DNA from: Aurantibacter crassamenti
GTDB lineage: Bacteria; Bacteroidota; Bacteroidia; Flavobacteriales; Flavobacteriaceae
Direction of reading: 5' to 3'
DNA: 64,000 nucleotides
Assembly (NCBI RefSeq): GCF_016811105.1
Contig: NZ_JAFBGM010000001.1
Span: 823,031-887,030 of the forward strand
Positions 27,844-36,296 of the stretch are shown piece after piece. The notes beneath the pieces were generated by a model. The model had not been told where the DNA came from. It saw nothing but the letters and a program-made list of their open reading frames with translations, and ran no database searches. Numbering within the stretch: position 1 is the first letter of the stretch; each line of letters starts with the position of its first letter. A program made the position numbers and the translations under genes.

Positions 27844-28622
27844 TGCAATACTCAGGAATAAAAAATAAAGTAGCTATTATCACGGGCGCAGGTGAAGGTA
27901 TTGGCTACGCAATAGTTGAATTGCTGCTTAAAGCCGGTGCAAACGTAGTTTTAAACGATGTTGATGAAGAAAAATCAAAAAGAGCCGCCACTAAACTAGA
28001 TGTTTTATATGACGGAAGTTGCCTTTCTTTTCATGGTGATTCTGGTGATATAACCACTATAAACAATTTGGTCGCTTTTACAATTGAACAATTCGGAAAG
28101 GTTGATTTTGTAATTCCCAACGCGGCCATTACTATTTTTGGTAGCTTTTTAGAAACTAGTACCGAAGGTTTTCAAAAAACACTGCAACTCAATCTACACG
28201 GAGCTTATTTTTTAGTACAACGAGCAGCCAAAGAAATGATAAAACAAAAATCTGGAGGTAAAGTTGTTCTAATATCTTCTCAAGTCGGTATTAGAGCATA
28301 TAAAAATTTAACCGCTTATGCGATGACCAAAGCTGCGCTACGTATGATGGCTGTTAACTTGGCTTATGAATTAGGCGAGCATTCTATTAATTTAAATGTG
28401 GTAGCACCAGGTGCAACCCTAACCGAACGTACCGCTGATGAGCAACCAGATTATTCTGGTATGTGGGGACAATTAAATCCTAACGGAAGAGTGGGCACAC
28501 CAGAAGACATAGCAAAAACTTGCTTATTCTTGCTTTCAGATGATGCGTCACATATAAACGGACAGACAATTCCTGTTGATGGCGGGTGGACAACTGCAGG
28601 TAAATACCCTGAAGACTTATAA
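27843..28622 (+). CDS. SDR family NAD(P)-dependent oxidoreductase (sugar dehydrogenase-like)
   Basis: 259 residues. Classical SDR: cofactor loop TGAGEGIG (14-21), NAA at 93-95, catalytic S145/S146, Y159 and K163 (YAMTK), and the PG motif in NVVAPGATLTE. D40 after the second strand favours NAD+. It most resembles glucose 1-dehydrogenase/3-oxoacyl-ACP reductase-like members. Coupling to a lactonase suggests oxidation of an aldose at C1 to a lactone, as in non-phosphorylative fucose, arabinose or galactose pathways. The sugar is not determined. Confidence 0.88.
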   Translation: MQYSGIKNKVAIITGAGEGIGYAIVELLLKAGANVVLNDVDEEKSKRAATKLDVLYDGSCLSFHGDSGDITTINNLVAFTIEQFGKVDFVIPNAAITIFGSFLETSTEGFQKTLQLNLHGAYFLVQRAAKEMIKQKSGGKVVLISSQVGIRAYKNLTAYAMTKAALRMMAVNLAYELGEHSINLNVVAPGATLTERTADEQPDYSGMWGQLNPNGRVGTPEDIAKTCLFLLSDDASHINGQTIPVDGGWTTAGKYPEDL

Positions 28623-28684
28623 ATTAGATTAACTATCCATTAAAACATGACCGAAGGTTATTTTGTGAAAATGTATCAAGATTG

Positions 28685-29545
28685 TTAATACGTACATGCA
28701 GAATTATCCGCTTTCACAAAATACTTTTCATAGTTTTTCGCTTTCGGATCCATACAACCTTTGAGGTCTTTAATTTTGATATTCTTAAAGTCAATTGGTT
28801 GCGACTCACTCTGTAAAGCAATAAAGCCTTCTGATAACAACTTACCATCAATTTTAATTTCTGGGTCATATCGATTTGCAACCCCACCTCCTATTTGTGG
28901 TTTTGTATAACGTAAAACCTCATTGCCATTGATGATATGCTTCACTAAAGAATCACCATACACAATCAATTCTGCTTTAACCCATTGATCACCAAAATAA
29001 GTTTTAGAACTAGATGGTACACAGTGCCTCTCGTCTATTTTACCTTCATAAACAATATCGGTGCCCGGTGAACACATATTACCAGTTGGGCGCTCTACAC
29101 CTTCTTCAACCCCTGCTAAAAACTGCATTTCTACAGAAATAGGCCAATCTTGTTCTTTAAGCATTGTTCTAGGGTCTTGTGAATGAAACATAAGGCCACT
29201 ATTTTTGATAGTATAACTTGCCGAACCAGGGTGTAATTCACCAACAATTCTATATTCTAATGATAAATGAAAATAGGAATAAGGTTGGTCAAAATACAAA
29301 TGACCATATCGATCATTAAAATCACCTTCATACTTATCATACCGTACTTTTATCATATTATCTTCAGCACGAAAAGTATCACCATAATTATCTCCAACAT
29401 CATAATGTTGAATTTTTGTGGTCCAGCCATCAAGATTTTCCCCATTAAACATAGATTTCCACCCATCTTGATCTTGCTTTAATTCTTGCGAAAAGCCTTT
29501 TAAACTAAAAATTAGAATTATGAGTATTGTTATTTTAGAATACAT
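28685..29545 (-). CDS. DUF1080 (3-keto-disaccharide hydrolase type) secreted protein with C-terminal GC-DP-NY tail
   Basis: 286 residues from ATG 29545, where a signal peptide begins (MYSKITILIILIFSLKGFSQ); the frame is open 24 codons upstream. The DUF1080 lectin-like jelly roll spans about 22-260 (WKSMFNGENLDGWTTK, NSGLMFHSQDP, WPISVEMQFLAG, EGFIALQSESQPIDFKNIKI). Members of this family hydrolyse 3-keto-glycosides after C3 oxidation. The last ~24 residues (GCMDPKAKNY...NSACTY) form a small two-Cys module found elsewhere in flavobacterial surface proteins. Convergent with the SDR gene and divergent from GH28. Confidence 0.85.
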   Translation of the reverse strand: MYSKITILIILIFSLKGFSQELKQDQDGWKSMFNGENLDGWTTKIQHYDVGDNYGDTFRAEDNMIKVRYDKYEGDFNDRYGHLYFDQPYSYFHLSLEYRIVGELHPGSASYTIKNSGLMFHSQDPRTMLKEQDWPISVEMQFLAGVEEGVERPTGNMCSPGTDIVYEGKIDERHCVPSSSKTYFGDQWVKAELIVYGDSLVKHIINGNEVLRYTKPQIGGGVANRYDPEIKIDGKLLSEGFIALQSESQPIDFKNIKIKDLKGCMDPKAKNYEKYFVKADNSACTY

Positions 29546-29696
29546 TGTGCGTTGATTTTTAATAGAAGAAAGTTGAATAAAATAATACCCTAAGATACTA
29601 TTTTGAAAAGAAATCATTTCAACCTCATCTTACACTAAAATACTTTGCCTTTCTTTCAATTTACTGTACTTTTCAATTTTTATATTAATCCATATT

Positions 29697-31223
29697 ATGA
29701 AATTCATACACTTTAGCTTTTTTATATTATTCTTTGCTTTAACCTCTAGTAATGTCTACGCAGAAATCGATTGCTCGAAGCAAAAGGGAATTTTCTATAT
29801 AACTGATTATGGCGCAATTGGTGACGGTGAAGTCTTGAACACAAAATATATTCAAAAAGCTATTGATGCTTGTGTGGCAAATGGCGGCGGAAAAGTAATC
29901 ATTCCGTCAGGACTTTTTAAATCGGGTACCATTTTATTAAAAAGCAATGTAGAACTGCATTTTGAACATAATTCTGTTTTATTGTCAAGTACTAATGTAG
30001 CAGATTTTCCTTTACAGCCTATGCCAAAATACAGATCACACAAAGATCAACTTGGTGGTTTTAATGCATTGATTTATGCAGAAGGTCAAGAAAATATTGC
30101 ATTAACGGGTAACGGAACTATAAATGGGCAAGGGCCGCTACATACGCCTATGCCCAATCCATATGCTGGAGATATTGACGGAAGACCAAGAAATATACTT
30201 TTAATTTCATGCAAGAATATAAAAGTAGAAGGTTTACGTATGCTCAATGCTGCTATTTGGAATCAACATTATTTAGATTGTGAAGACCTCTTCATTACAA
30301 ACATCTATGTGTATAGCCATGGAAGTCGAAATAACGATGGAATTGATATAGACGGGTGCCGTCGTGTGGTACTCTCAAATAGTATAATTGATTCAGATGA
30401 TGATGGTATAGTCTTAAAAAGTACAGGTGCAGCTGCTTGTGAAGATATTGTTATTACAAATTGTGTAGTAAGTAGCTTTTGCAATGCAATAAAAGCAGGA
30501 ACCGAAACCACAGGTGGTTTTAAAAATGTATCAATAAGCAATTGTGTAGTTAAGCCTTCATTAGAAAAAGGCAAGCCTATTTGGGATACTCCGCGAATTG
30601 GCGTTTCAGGACTTTCACTTATGATTGTTGATGGCGGAACCTTAGAAGGTTTTTCAGTAAACAATTTAACCATTCATGGTACTGAATCTCCAATTTATAT
30701 TCGATTAGGCAATAGAGCCCGACCTCACACTCCAGGTGCAGTAGTTAACAATGTTGGTGAAGTGAAAAACATTTCAATTAGCAATGTTGTTGCTTATGAT
30801 GCTGGTACATGGGGTTCTTCTATTACCGGACTTGAAGGTTACCCTATTAAAAATATTACATTGAGTAATATTCAATTGTTCTCAAAAGGCGGGCTTAAAA
30901 TGGGAGACTTTAATACTGCTGTTGAAGAAGACGAAAAAGGCTATCCGCATGCAATAACGTATGGCAACCTGCCAAGTCATTCATTATATATTAGACATGC
31001 AGAAGGTATTTCTATTGACAATTTAAACCTAGGTACAGAAATGCCAGATGTAAGGTTTCCTATTATTGTTGATGATGTAAAAGGCTTGCAAATTAAAAAC
31101 GTACAATGGCAAGGTGCTACGGGTACCAAAGCATTGGTTAAAGGAAAAGCTGTTCGTAATCATGCCATTGAAGAACCTATAGGTTGGACCGGCGGAGCAT
31201 TTCTTGACTTAATTGACGAGTAA
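29697..31223 (+). CDS. glycoside hydrolase family 28 (polygalacturonase-like)
   Basis: 508 residues with a signal peptide ending near VYA (residue 22). Right-handed beta-helix of GH28: DYGAIGDGEVLNTKYIQKAID at the start, NNDGIDID (212-219, equivalent to NTDG), and DSDDDGIVLKS (232-242) with the catalytic Asp pair. The following SFCNAIKAGTETTGGFKN replaces the G-H-G-x-S motif of endo-polygalacturonases, so an exo-acting or different uronide/rhamnoside specificity is likely. Probably periplasmic. It may work with the nearby sulfatase and oxidative enzymes on a sulfated or uronate-rich glycan; this is inference. Confidence 0.88.
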   Translation: MKFIHFSFFILFFALTSSNVYAEIDCSKQKGIFYITDYGAIGDGEVLNTKYIQKAIDACVANGGGKVIIPSGLFKSGTILLKSNVELHFEHNSVLLSSTNVADFPLQPMPKYRSHKDQLGGFNALIYAEGQENIALTGNGTINGQGPLHTPMPNPYAGDIDGRPRNILLISCKNIKVEGLRMLNAAIWNQHYLDCEDLFITNIYVYSHGSRNNDGIDIDGCRRVVLSNSIIDSDDDGIVLKSTGAAACEDIVITNCVVSSFCNAIKAGTETTGGFKNVSISNCVVKPSLEKGKPIWDTPRIGVSGLSLMIVDGGTLEGFSVNNLTIHGTESPIYIRLGNRARPHTPGAVVNNVGEVKNISISNVVAYDAGTWGSSITGLEGYPIKNITLSNIQLFSKGGLKMGDFNTAVEEDEKGYPHAITYGNLPSHSLYIRHAEGISIDNLNLGTEMPDVRFPIIVDDVKGLQIKNVQWQGATGTKALVKGKAVRNHAIEEPIGWTGGAFLDLIDE

Positions 31224-31362
31224 GTTCTTTAAATGGCCGGTTATCTTTAGCTTAAAATTTTCTTAGGACTATTGTGAGAATTGCTTAAACCTCATTTAAA
31301 TTTTTGCGGAAATACCGATTTCCATTGAGGAATAAATAGTGATAAAGGGATTTTTACATTTT

Positions 31363-31392
31363 TTGGATACCCTGAATTTTTGTTTACTTTTA
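31363..31392 (+). promoter_or_regulatory. flavobacterial-type promoter of the PQQ dehydrogenase gene
   Basis: TTG at 31363-31365, a 19-bp spacer and TACTTTTA at 31385-31392 match the TTG-N19-TAnnTTTG consensus at all but the last position. The element lies 23 bp upstream of the ATG at 31416. The remainder of the 192-bp gap after GH28 shows nothing else. Confidence 0.5.
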
Positions 31393-31415
31393 AGTGATAA
31401 CCATCCGAAACAAAA

Positions 31416-33554
31416 ATGAACCTAAAAGCCATCCGTTTTTATATTCCAGTTTTAATTTTTTGCTGCATTAATTTTTCGTCTTGTGAGTCATCCAAAGAGA
31501 ATGCAACCAACAAAAAAATGTACTCCACTTGGTCGTCGTACTTAGGTGATTCTGGACGCAGCCACTACTCTACCCTTTCACAAATCACCAAAGAAAATGT
31601 CAAAAACCTAAAAGTTGCTTGGTCATATAATGCTCAGGATTGGGGGCAAATGCAAATGAACCCAATTGTAGTTGATAGTATTTTATATGGCGTTACCGCG
31701 GCACTTCGAGTAGTTGCAATACATGCTGAAAAAGGGACTGAAATATGGCAATTTGGAGATTCAACGCAAATTTGGCATTCTACTTCAAGAGGAGTGTCAT
31801 ACTGGGAAAATGGAGATGATAAACGCATTTTTTCTACACGTGGCTCTGATTTGTATGCGTTAAATGCCTTAACAGGCAAACCTATTTCAACTTTTGGTGA
31901 TGATGGTAAAATAGATATGCATACAGGTTTGTCAGAAACCGCCAAAAACAAATTCGTGATTTCTAATACGCCAGGTACCGTTTTTGAAAACCTTATAGTT
32001 ATGCCTATTCGAGTTTCTGAAGATGTAGGTGCTCCTCCCGGAAATATTATGGCTTTCAATGTTATAACTGGGGCGGTAGAATGGGTGTTTAAAACTATTC
32101 CGGATGCAGGTGAAAAAGGCGCCGATACTTGGGGTTTTAAAAACCAAGAAGAACGCGAAATGACAGGGGCCGCAAATAATTGGGCAGGCATGGCTGTTGA
32201 TGATGAGTCGGGAATTATTTATGTGCCAACTGGTTCAGCAGCACCTGATTTTTACGGCGGCATCAGAAAAGGTAGTAACCTCTATTCAAATTGTCTATTA
32301 GCCTTAGATGCCCGAACCGGAGAGTATATTTGGCATTTTCAAATGACACATCATGATTTATGGGACCGTGATCCTCCGGCACCTCCAAATCTTTTAATGA
32401 TTGAACGCGAAGGCAAAAAAATTCCTGCTGTTGCGCAGGTAACCAAACAAGGATATGTCTATGTTTTTGACCGAAAAACCGGTGAACCCTTATTTGATAT
32501 AGCAGAAATGCCAGTACCAAAATCAACTTTAGAAGGTGAAAGCACCTGGCCAACGCAACCCTTACCAACTAAACCAAAACCATTTGCGCGTCAATCAACA
32601 GCTATTACCGAAAATGACATTAGTGAGTTCGCAGAAAATAAAGATTCTTTACTTGAAATTTTAACAAAATCTGATAAGCGTATTTATGGTCCTCCATCGC
32701 TTGACCCTGTCTTTTTATTGCCAGGTTATGACGGGGCTGCAGAATGGGGTGGAACCGCAGCAGATCCAAATGATGGTATTATCTATGTAAACTCAAATGA
32801 GATGGCCTGGATTTTAAAAATGAACAAAAATGATAGCATTGCTCCTGATCGTCCCTTGGGTGAGCGAACATATTTCAAATATTGTGTTAGTTGTCATCAA
32901 GAAAATAGAGAAGGACTTACTGCCAGTGGGTTTCCATCACTTATTGGTATAAAAGAAAAATTAGAAAAAGAAGATGTAACGACTATTATTACTCAAGGCA
33001 AAGGTATGATGACTGGTTTTCCACAAATCACAAATTCAGAAAAGGAGGCGCTACTTAACTTCTTATTTAATGAGCAAGATAAACGCGAAATTGATGCAAC
33101 GGAATACCCTCCAACTTCACATGCTTTACCCTATAAACACGCTGGGTATAATAAGTTTCTCGATAAAAATGGCTTGCCAGCTATTTCACCTCCTTGGGGT
33201 ACTATGCATGCAATTAATTTAAACAATGGTGAATACTTGTGGTCTGTCCCATTTGGAACAACTCCTGAACTTGGTGAAGCAGGTAAAAATACTGGTTCTG
33301 AAAATTATGGAGGAGCCGTAGTTACTGAAAATGGATTATTATTTATTGGGGCAACACGCGATGGTTTTTTTAGGGTTTTTGACAAGCACTCAGGCGAAAT
33401 ACTTTGGCAATATCAACTACCTGCTGCAGCATTTGCAACGCCTGCAATGTATGAAGTAAACGGAAAGCAATATATTGCTATAGCCTGTGGAGGTGAAAAA
33501 TTAGGGACGGAAAAAGGAAATCAGATTATAGCATTTGCTTTGGATGTTCCATAA
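31416..33554 (+). CDS. PQQ-dependent dehydrogenase lipoprotein with inserted cytochrome c domain
   Basis: 712 residues with a lipobox FSSC (C23). An eight-bladed quinoprotein propeller: YLGDSGRSHYSTLSQITKENVKNLKVAW, blade-closing AxDxxTGxxxW motifs (LALDARTGEYIWHF, DRKTGEPLF, FDKHSGEILWQYQLP), and MTHHDLWDRDPPAPP, a hallmark of glucose/quinate-type quinoproteins. A cytochrome c domain (about 483-555) is inserted before the last blades, with haem motif CVSCH at 490-494 and Met candidates at 531-532. It would oxidise sugars or polyols in the periplasm and pass electrons through its own haem. There is no membrane anchor of the E. coli Gcd type; the lipid tail does that job. No PQQ synthesis genes are in the window. 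Confidence 0.9.
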   Translation: MNLKAIRFYIPVLIFCCINFSSCESSKENATNKKMYSTWSSYLGDSGRSHYSTLSQITKENVKNLKVAWSYNAQDWGQMQMNPIVVDSILYGVTAALRVVAIHAEKGTEIWQFGDSTQIWHSTSRGVSYWENGDDKRIFSTRGSDLYALNALTGKPISTFGDDGKIDMHTGLSETAKNKFVISNTPGTVFENLIVMPIRVSEDVGAPPGNIMAFNVITGAVEWVFKTIPDAGEKGADTWGFKNQEEREMTGAANNWAGMAVDDESGIIYVPTGSAAPDFYGGIRKGSNLYSNCLLALDARTGEYIWHFQMTHHDLWDRDPPAPPNLLMIEREGKKIPAVAQVTKQGYVYVFDRKTGEPLFDIAEMPVPKSTLEGESTWPTQPLPTKPKPFARQSTAITENDISEFAENKDSLLEILTKSDKRIYGPPSLDPVFLLPGYDGAAEWGGTAADPNDGIIYVNSNEMAWILKMNKNDSIAPDRPLGERTYFKYCVSCHQENREGLTASGFPSLIGIKEKLEKEDVTTIITQGKGMMTGFPQITNSEKEALLNFLFNEQDKREIDATEYPPTSHALPYKHAGYNKFLDKNGLPAISPPWGTMHAINLNNGEYLWSVPFGTTPELGEAGKNTGSENYGGAVVTENGLLFIGATRDGFFRVFDKHSGEILWQYQLPAAAFATPAMYEVNGKQYIAIACGGEKLGTEKGNQIIAFALDVP

Positions 33555-33569
33555 TGCTTATATTATTTG

Positions 33570-35099
33570 TTACAAACAAAAGGCGCCTTTATACTTGCCG
33601 TTTTCATTTTTAAGCATTTTATATGATTTTATTTTTTCCATCAAATTAAAATTAGAGTGTTGATAATCTGGAGTGTATAATACTTTGTCCCAATACGTAG
33701 TTTGTGGTTTGGTTGCTCGCAAATCGCCTGTTTTAATCATCCATATTTTTAATTCATTTCGCATAGTATTTAAAACCTGATTGTATTTTTTATTATAAGC
33801 TATATTATTTAGATTATAAGCATCATCTGCTAGACTATATAGTTCTTCTGAAGGTCTCTTACTAAAAGCTAGTTTAAAATAATCTTTGTCAGTGGGCTTG
33901 TCCTCCATATTCATTATTAAAAACTTAGAAATTGAATTATCAACATCCCCATATTGACCTACAGACACATAAGTTTCAGGATCACCACCTGGCCAGCGTT
34001 CAGGTTCAAAATTTTTTATGTACAAATATTCTTTTGTTCGAACTGCTCGCATAGGATAACTAAGATCGCCTTTTCTAACATTGGCATGTCTTTCTCGTTC
34101 CAAAAAAACTTTATCTCGGTCTGATTTTTTTCTGTCGGGGTAAAATAATTCAAGTAAACTTTTTCCTTGAAAAGAATCTGGGATATCAACACCTACCGCT
34201 TCTAAGATAGTAGGACCAAAATCAATAAAATTCATAAAATCAGAAATACGTTTTCCACCTTCAATGTGTCCCTTCCAGTAGATTGCCAAAGGCATTCTTG
34301 TACCATAATCATATAAGTTTGCTTTAGCTCTAGGAAAAGGCATTCCGTTGTCGCTGGTCATAATAATAATGGTGTTTTCTAAATGACCATCTCTTTCTAA
34401 TCGATTAATAATTTTGCCTGATTCTCTATCAAAACGTTCCACCTCAAAATAGTAGTCCATAATATCGTTTTTAACACAAGCCACATCTGGCAGAAAACCT
34501 GGCACCCGTACTGCATTAATATCCATTCCAGTTTTAACTCCAGTATTCGTTTCATAAGTTCGATGAGGATCGGTGCTGCCAAACCAATATACAAATGGCT
34601 GCGCTGGATTTTTATCTTTTAAAAAGGCATCAAAATCTGCATACTCCTTTCCAGCAGGGTTGTATTCGTATCCTCCTGCTTTGAAATCACCTGGAGCCCA
34701 GCCTTTTCTACTTTTTCCTGAATGATAACCTGCATTTCTTAGAATTGAGACCCAATTAGGAAACTTTTTTGGTATAACGGACCATAAGTTTCCGGCACTT
34801 TCCATTTGATGAGGATATTTACTTAATAGGATACTAGCTCTAGAAGGGGCACAAGAAGGAGCGGCACAATAAGCATTTTCGAACAATGCGCCTTCTTTTG
34901 CTAATTGATCAAAAACTGGCGTACGAACCATATTATCACCATAAACCCCAGCATGAGGAAAAGACCAGTCATCGGCAATCATAAAAACTATATTTGGTCT
35001 TTTAGCTTCAATTGATATAGTATCGCTTTTTTCAATATTTTTTCCAGATATAAAAAGGAAACTAAAAACAATAACAACTATTAAATTAGTAATCTTCAT
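33570..35099 (-). CDS. S1-type sulfatase, secreted
   Basis: 509 residues with a signal peptide (about 1-20). The sulfatase signature C83-A-P-S-R87 directs conversion of Cys83 to formylglycine; D43 and D44 (MIADDWSF) bind the metal and TSDNGMPFPRAKANLYDYGTR provides the second metal cluster. The overall pattern resembles heparan N-sulfatase/SGSH-like S1 subfamilies. It removes sulfate esters or N-sulfates from glycans, probably in the periplasm. The maturation enzyme is not in the window. Convergent with the PQQ dehydrogenase (15-bp gap) and divergent from the Gfo/Idh/MocA gene (100 bp). Confidence 0.92.
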   Translation of the reverse strand: MKITNLIVVIVFSFLFISGKNIEKSDTISIEAKRPNIVFMIADDWSFPHAGVYGDNMVRTPVFDQLAKEGALFENAYCAAPSCAPSRASILLSKYPHQMESAGNLWSVIPKKFPNWVSILRNAGYHSGKSRKGWAPGDFKAGGYEYNPAGKEYADFDAFLKDKNPAQPFVYWFGSTDPHRTYETNTGVKTGMDINAVRVPGFLPDVACVKNDIMDYYFEVERFDRESGKIINRLERDGHLENTIIIMTSDNGMPFPRAKANLYDYGTRMPLAIYWKGHIEGGKRISDFMNFIDFGPTILEAVGVDIPDSFQGKSLLELFYPDRKKSDRDKVFLERERHANVRKGDLSYPMRAVRTKEYLYIKNFEPERWPGGDPETYVSVGQYGDVDNSISKFLIMNMEDKPTDKDYFKLAFSKRPSEELYSLADDAYNLNNIAYNKKYNQVLNTMRNELKIWMIKTGDLRATKPQTTYWDKVLYTPDYQHSNFNLMEKIKSYKMLKNENGKYKGAFCL

Positions 35100-35199
35100 G
35101 CTACTATTGGTGTTATGGATTTCATTGATTAATTTTCAAATGTAGACTTGCTTATAAATTTAGTTAAATTGTATGAGCTAAAGTGAAAAGTAATTTTAT

Positions 35200-36261
35200 A
35201 TGAATAAGTTAAAAATTTTGGTGGTCGGTTGTGGCAATATGGGTAGATCGCATGCTAAAGCATATCATGAACTACCAGGTTTTGAAATTGTAGGCTTGGT
35301 GAGCAGAAAACCAGAAAGCAGAGGTAATCTTTCCCAGGAATTAGGAGGATACCCAACATTTTCTGATTACGAAAAAGCACTTGAAAGTACTGAGCCAGAT
35401 GCGGTTTCCATCAATACGTATCCAGATACTCATGCAAAATATATTAGGGCAGCACTCAATGCAAATGCCCATGTCTTTGTAGAAAAACCACTAGCGCTTA
35501 CCGTTGAAGACGCACAAAGTCTAGTTGACTTAGCCATGGAAAAAGGCAAGAAGATGGTTGTTGGCTATATTTTAAGGGTACACCCCGCTTGGGCAAAATT
35601 TGTTGAAGTAGCACAATCTTTAGGTAAACCCTTAGTAATGCGAATGAATCTCAATCAACAAAGTTCTGGTGATAACTGGTATACCCACAAACAATTAATG
35701 AATTCAATGTCACCTATAGTAGATTGCGGTGTTCATTATGTTGATGTTATGTGTTTGATGACCAAATCAACTCCGATAAGTGTTAGTGCCATTGGTGCTC
35801 GTCTTTCTGATGAAATTGATCCGCAAATGTATAATTATGGACAATTACAAGTTCGCTTTAAAGATGGTTCCGTCGGTTGGTATGAAGCCGGTTGGGGACC
35901 AATGATGAGTGAAACCGCTTTTTTTGTTAAAGATGTTATTGGGCCAAAAGGTTGTGTATCAATTATTGATGAGGCAAAGGGCGATTCAGACAGCGTTGAT
36001 GATCATTCTAAAACTGGAGCCTTAAAATTACATCACAGCACTTTAGATGAAAATGGTAATTTTACAAAACCTGATGAACTAATAGATACCTCTGACGAAC
36101 CAGATCATGACGGACTGTGTCTTTTAGAACAAGAGTATTTTTTAAAAACAATTGTTGAAGATTTAGATGTAAGCGACCATTTACGTGACGCTGTCAATAG
36201 CTTACGAATAGTTCTAGCTGCAGATGAATCATTCCGTACGGGTAAAACGGTTGCGTTATAA
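35200..36261 (+). CDS. Gfo/Idh/MocA family oxidoreductase
   Basis: 353 residues, no signal peptide. The N-terminal Rossmann domain has VVGCGNMGRSH (GxGxxG) and the family lysine in HVFVEKPLALT (around 97). The C-terminal alpha/beta domain has MSPIVDCGVHYVDVMC with the conserved D-x-G-x-H motif. Such enzymes oxidise or reduce sugars and glycosides with NAD(P), some at C3. A cytoplasmic sugar dehydrogenase next to a sulfatase and a DUF1080 hydrolase suggests glycan monomer processing. Specificity unknown. Confidence 0.88.
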   Translation: MNKLKILVVGCGNMGRSHAKAYHELPGFEIVGLVSRKPESRGNLSQELGGYPTFSDYEKALESTEPDAVSINTYPDTHAKYIRAALNANAHVFVEKPLALTVEDAQSLVDLAMEKGKKMVVGYILRVHPAWAKFVEVAQSLGKPLVMRMNLNQQSSGDNWYTHKQLMNSMSPIVDCGVHYVDVMCLMTKSTPISVSAIGARLSDEIDPQMYNYGQLQVRFKDGSVGWYEAGWGPMMSETAFFVKDVIGPKGCVSIIDEAKGDSDSVDDHSKTGALKLHHSTLDENGNFTKPDELIDTSDEPDHDGLCLLEQEYFLKTIVEDLDVSDHLRDAVNSLRIVLAADESFRTGKTVAL

Positions 36262-36296
36262 AAGAAAATATCTTTTATAGTCTATATTAACAAGTG

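Noticed and set aside
31634..32191. 185-codon open frame on the strand opposite the PQQ dehydrogenase
   Set aside because: It lies wholly within the well supported dehydrogenase gene, has no recognisable domain, and its composition is that of a reverse-complement shadow.
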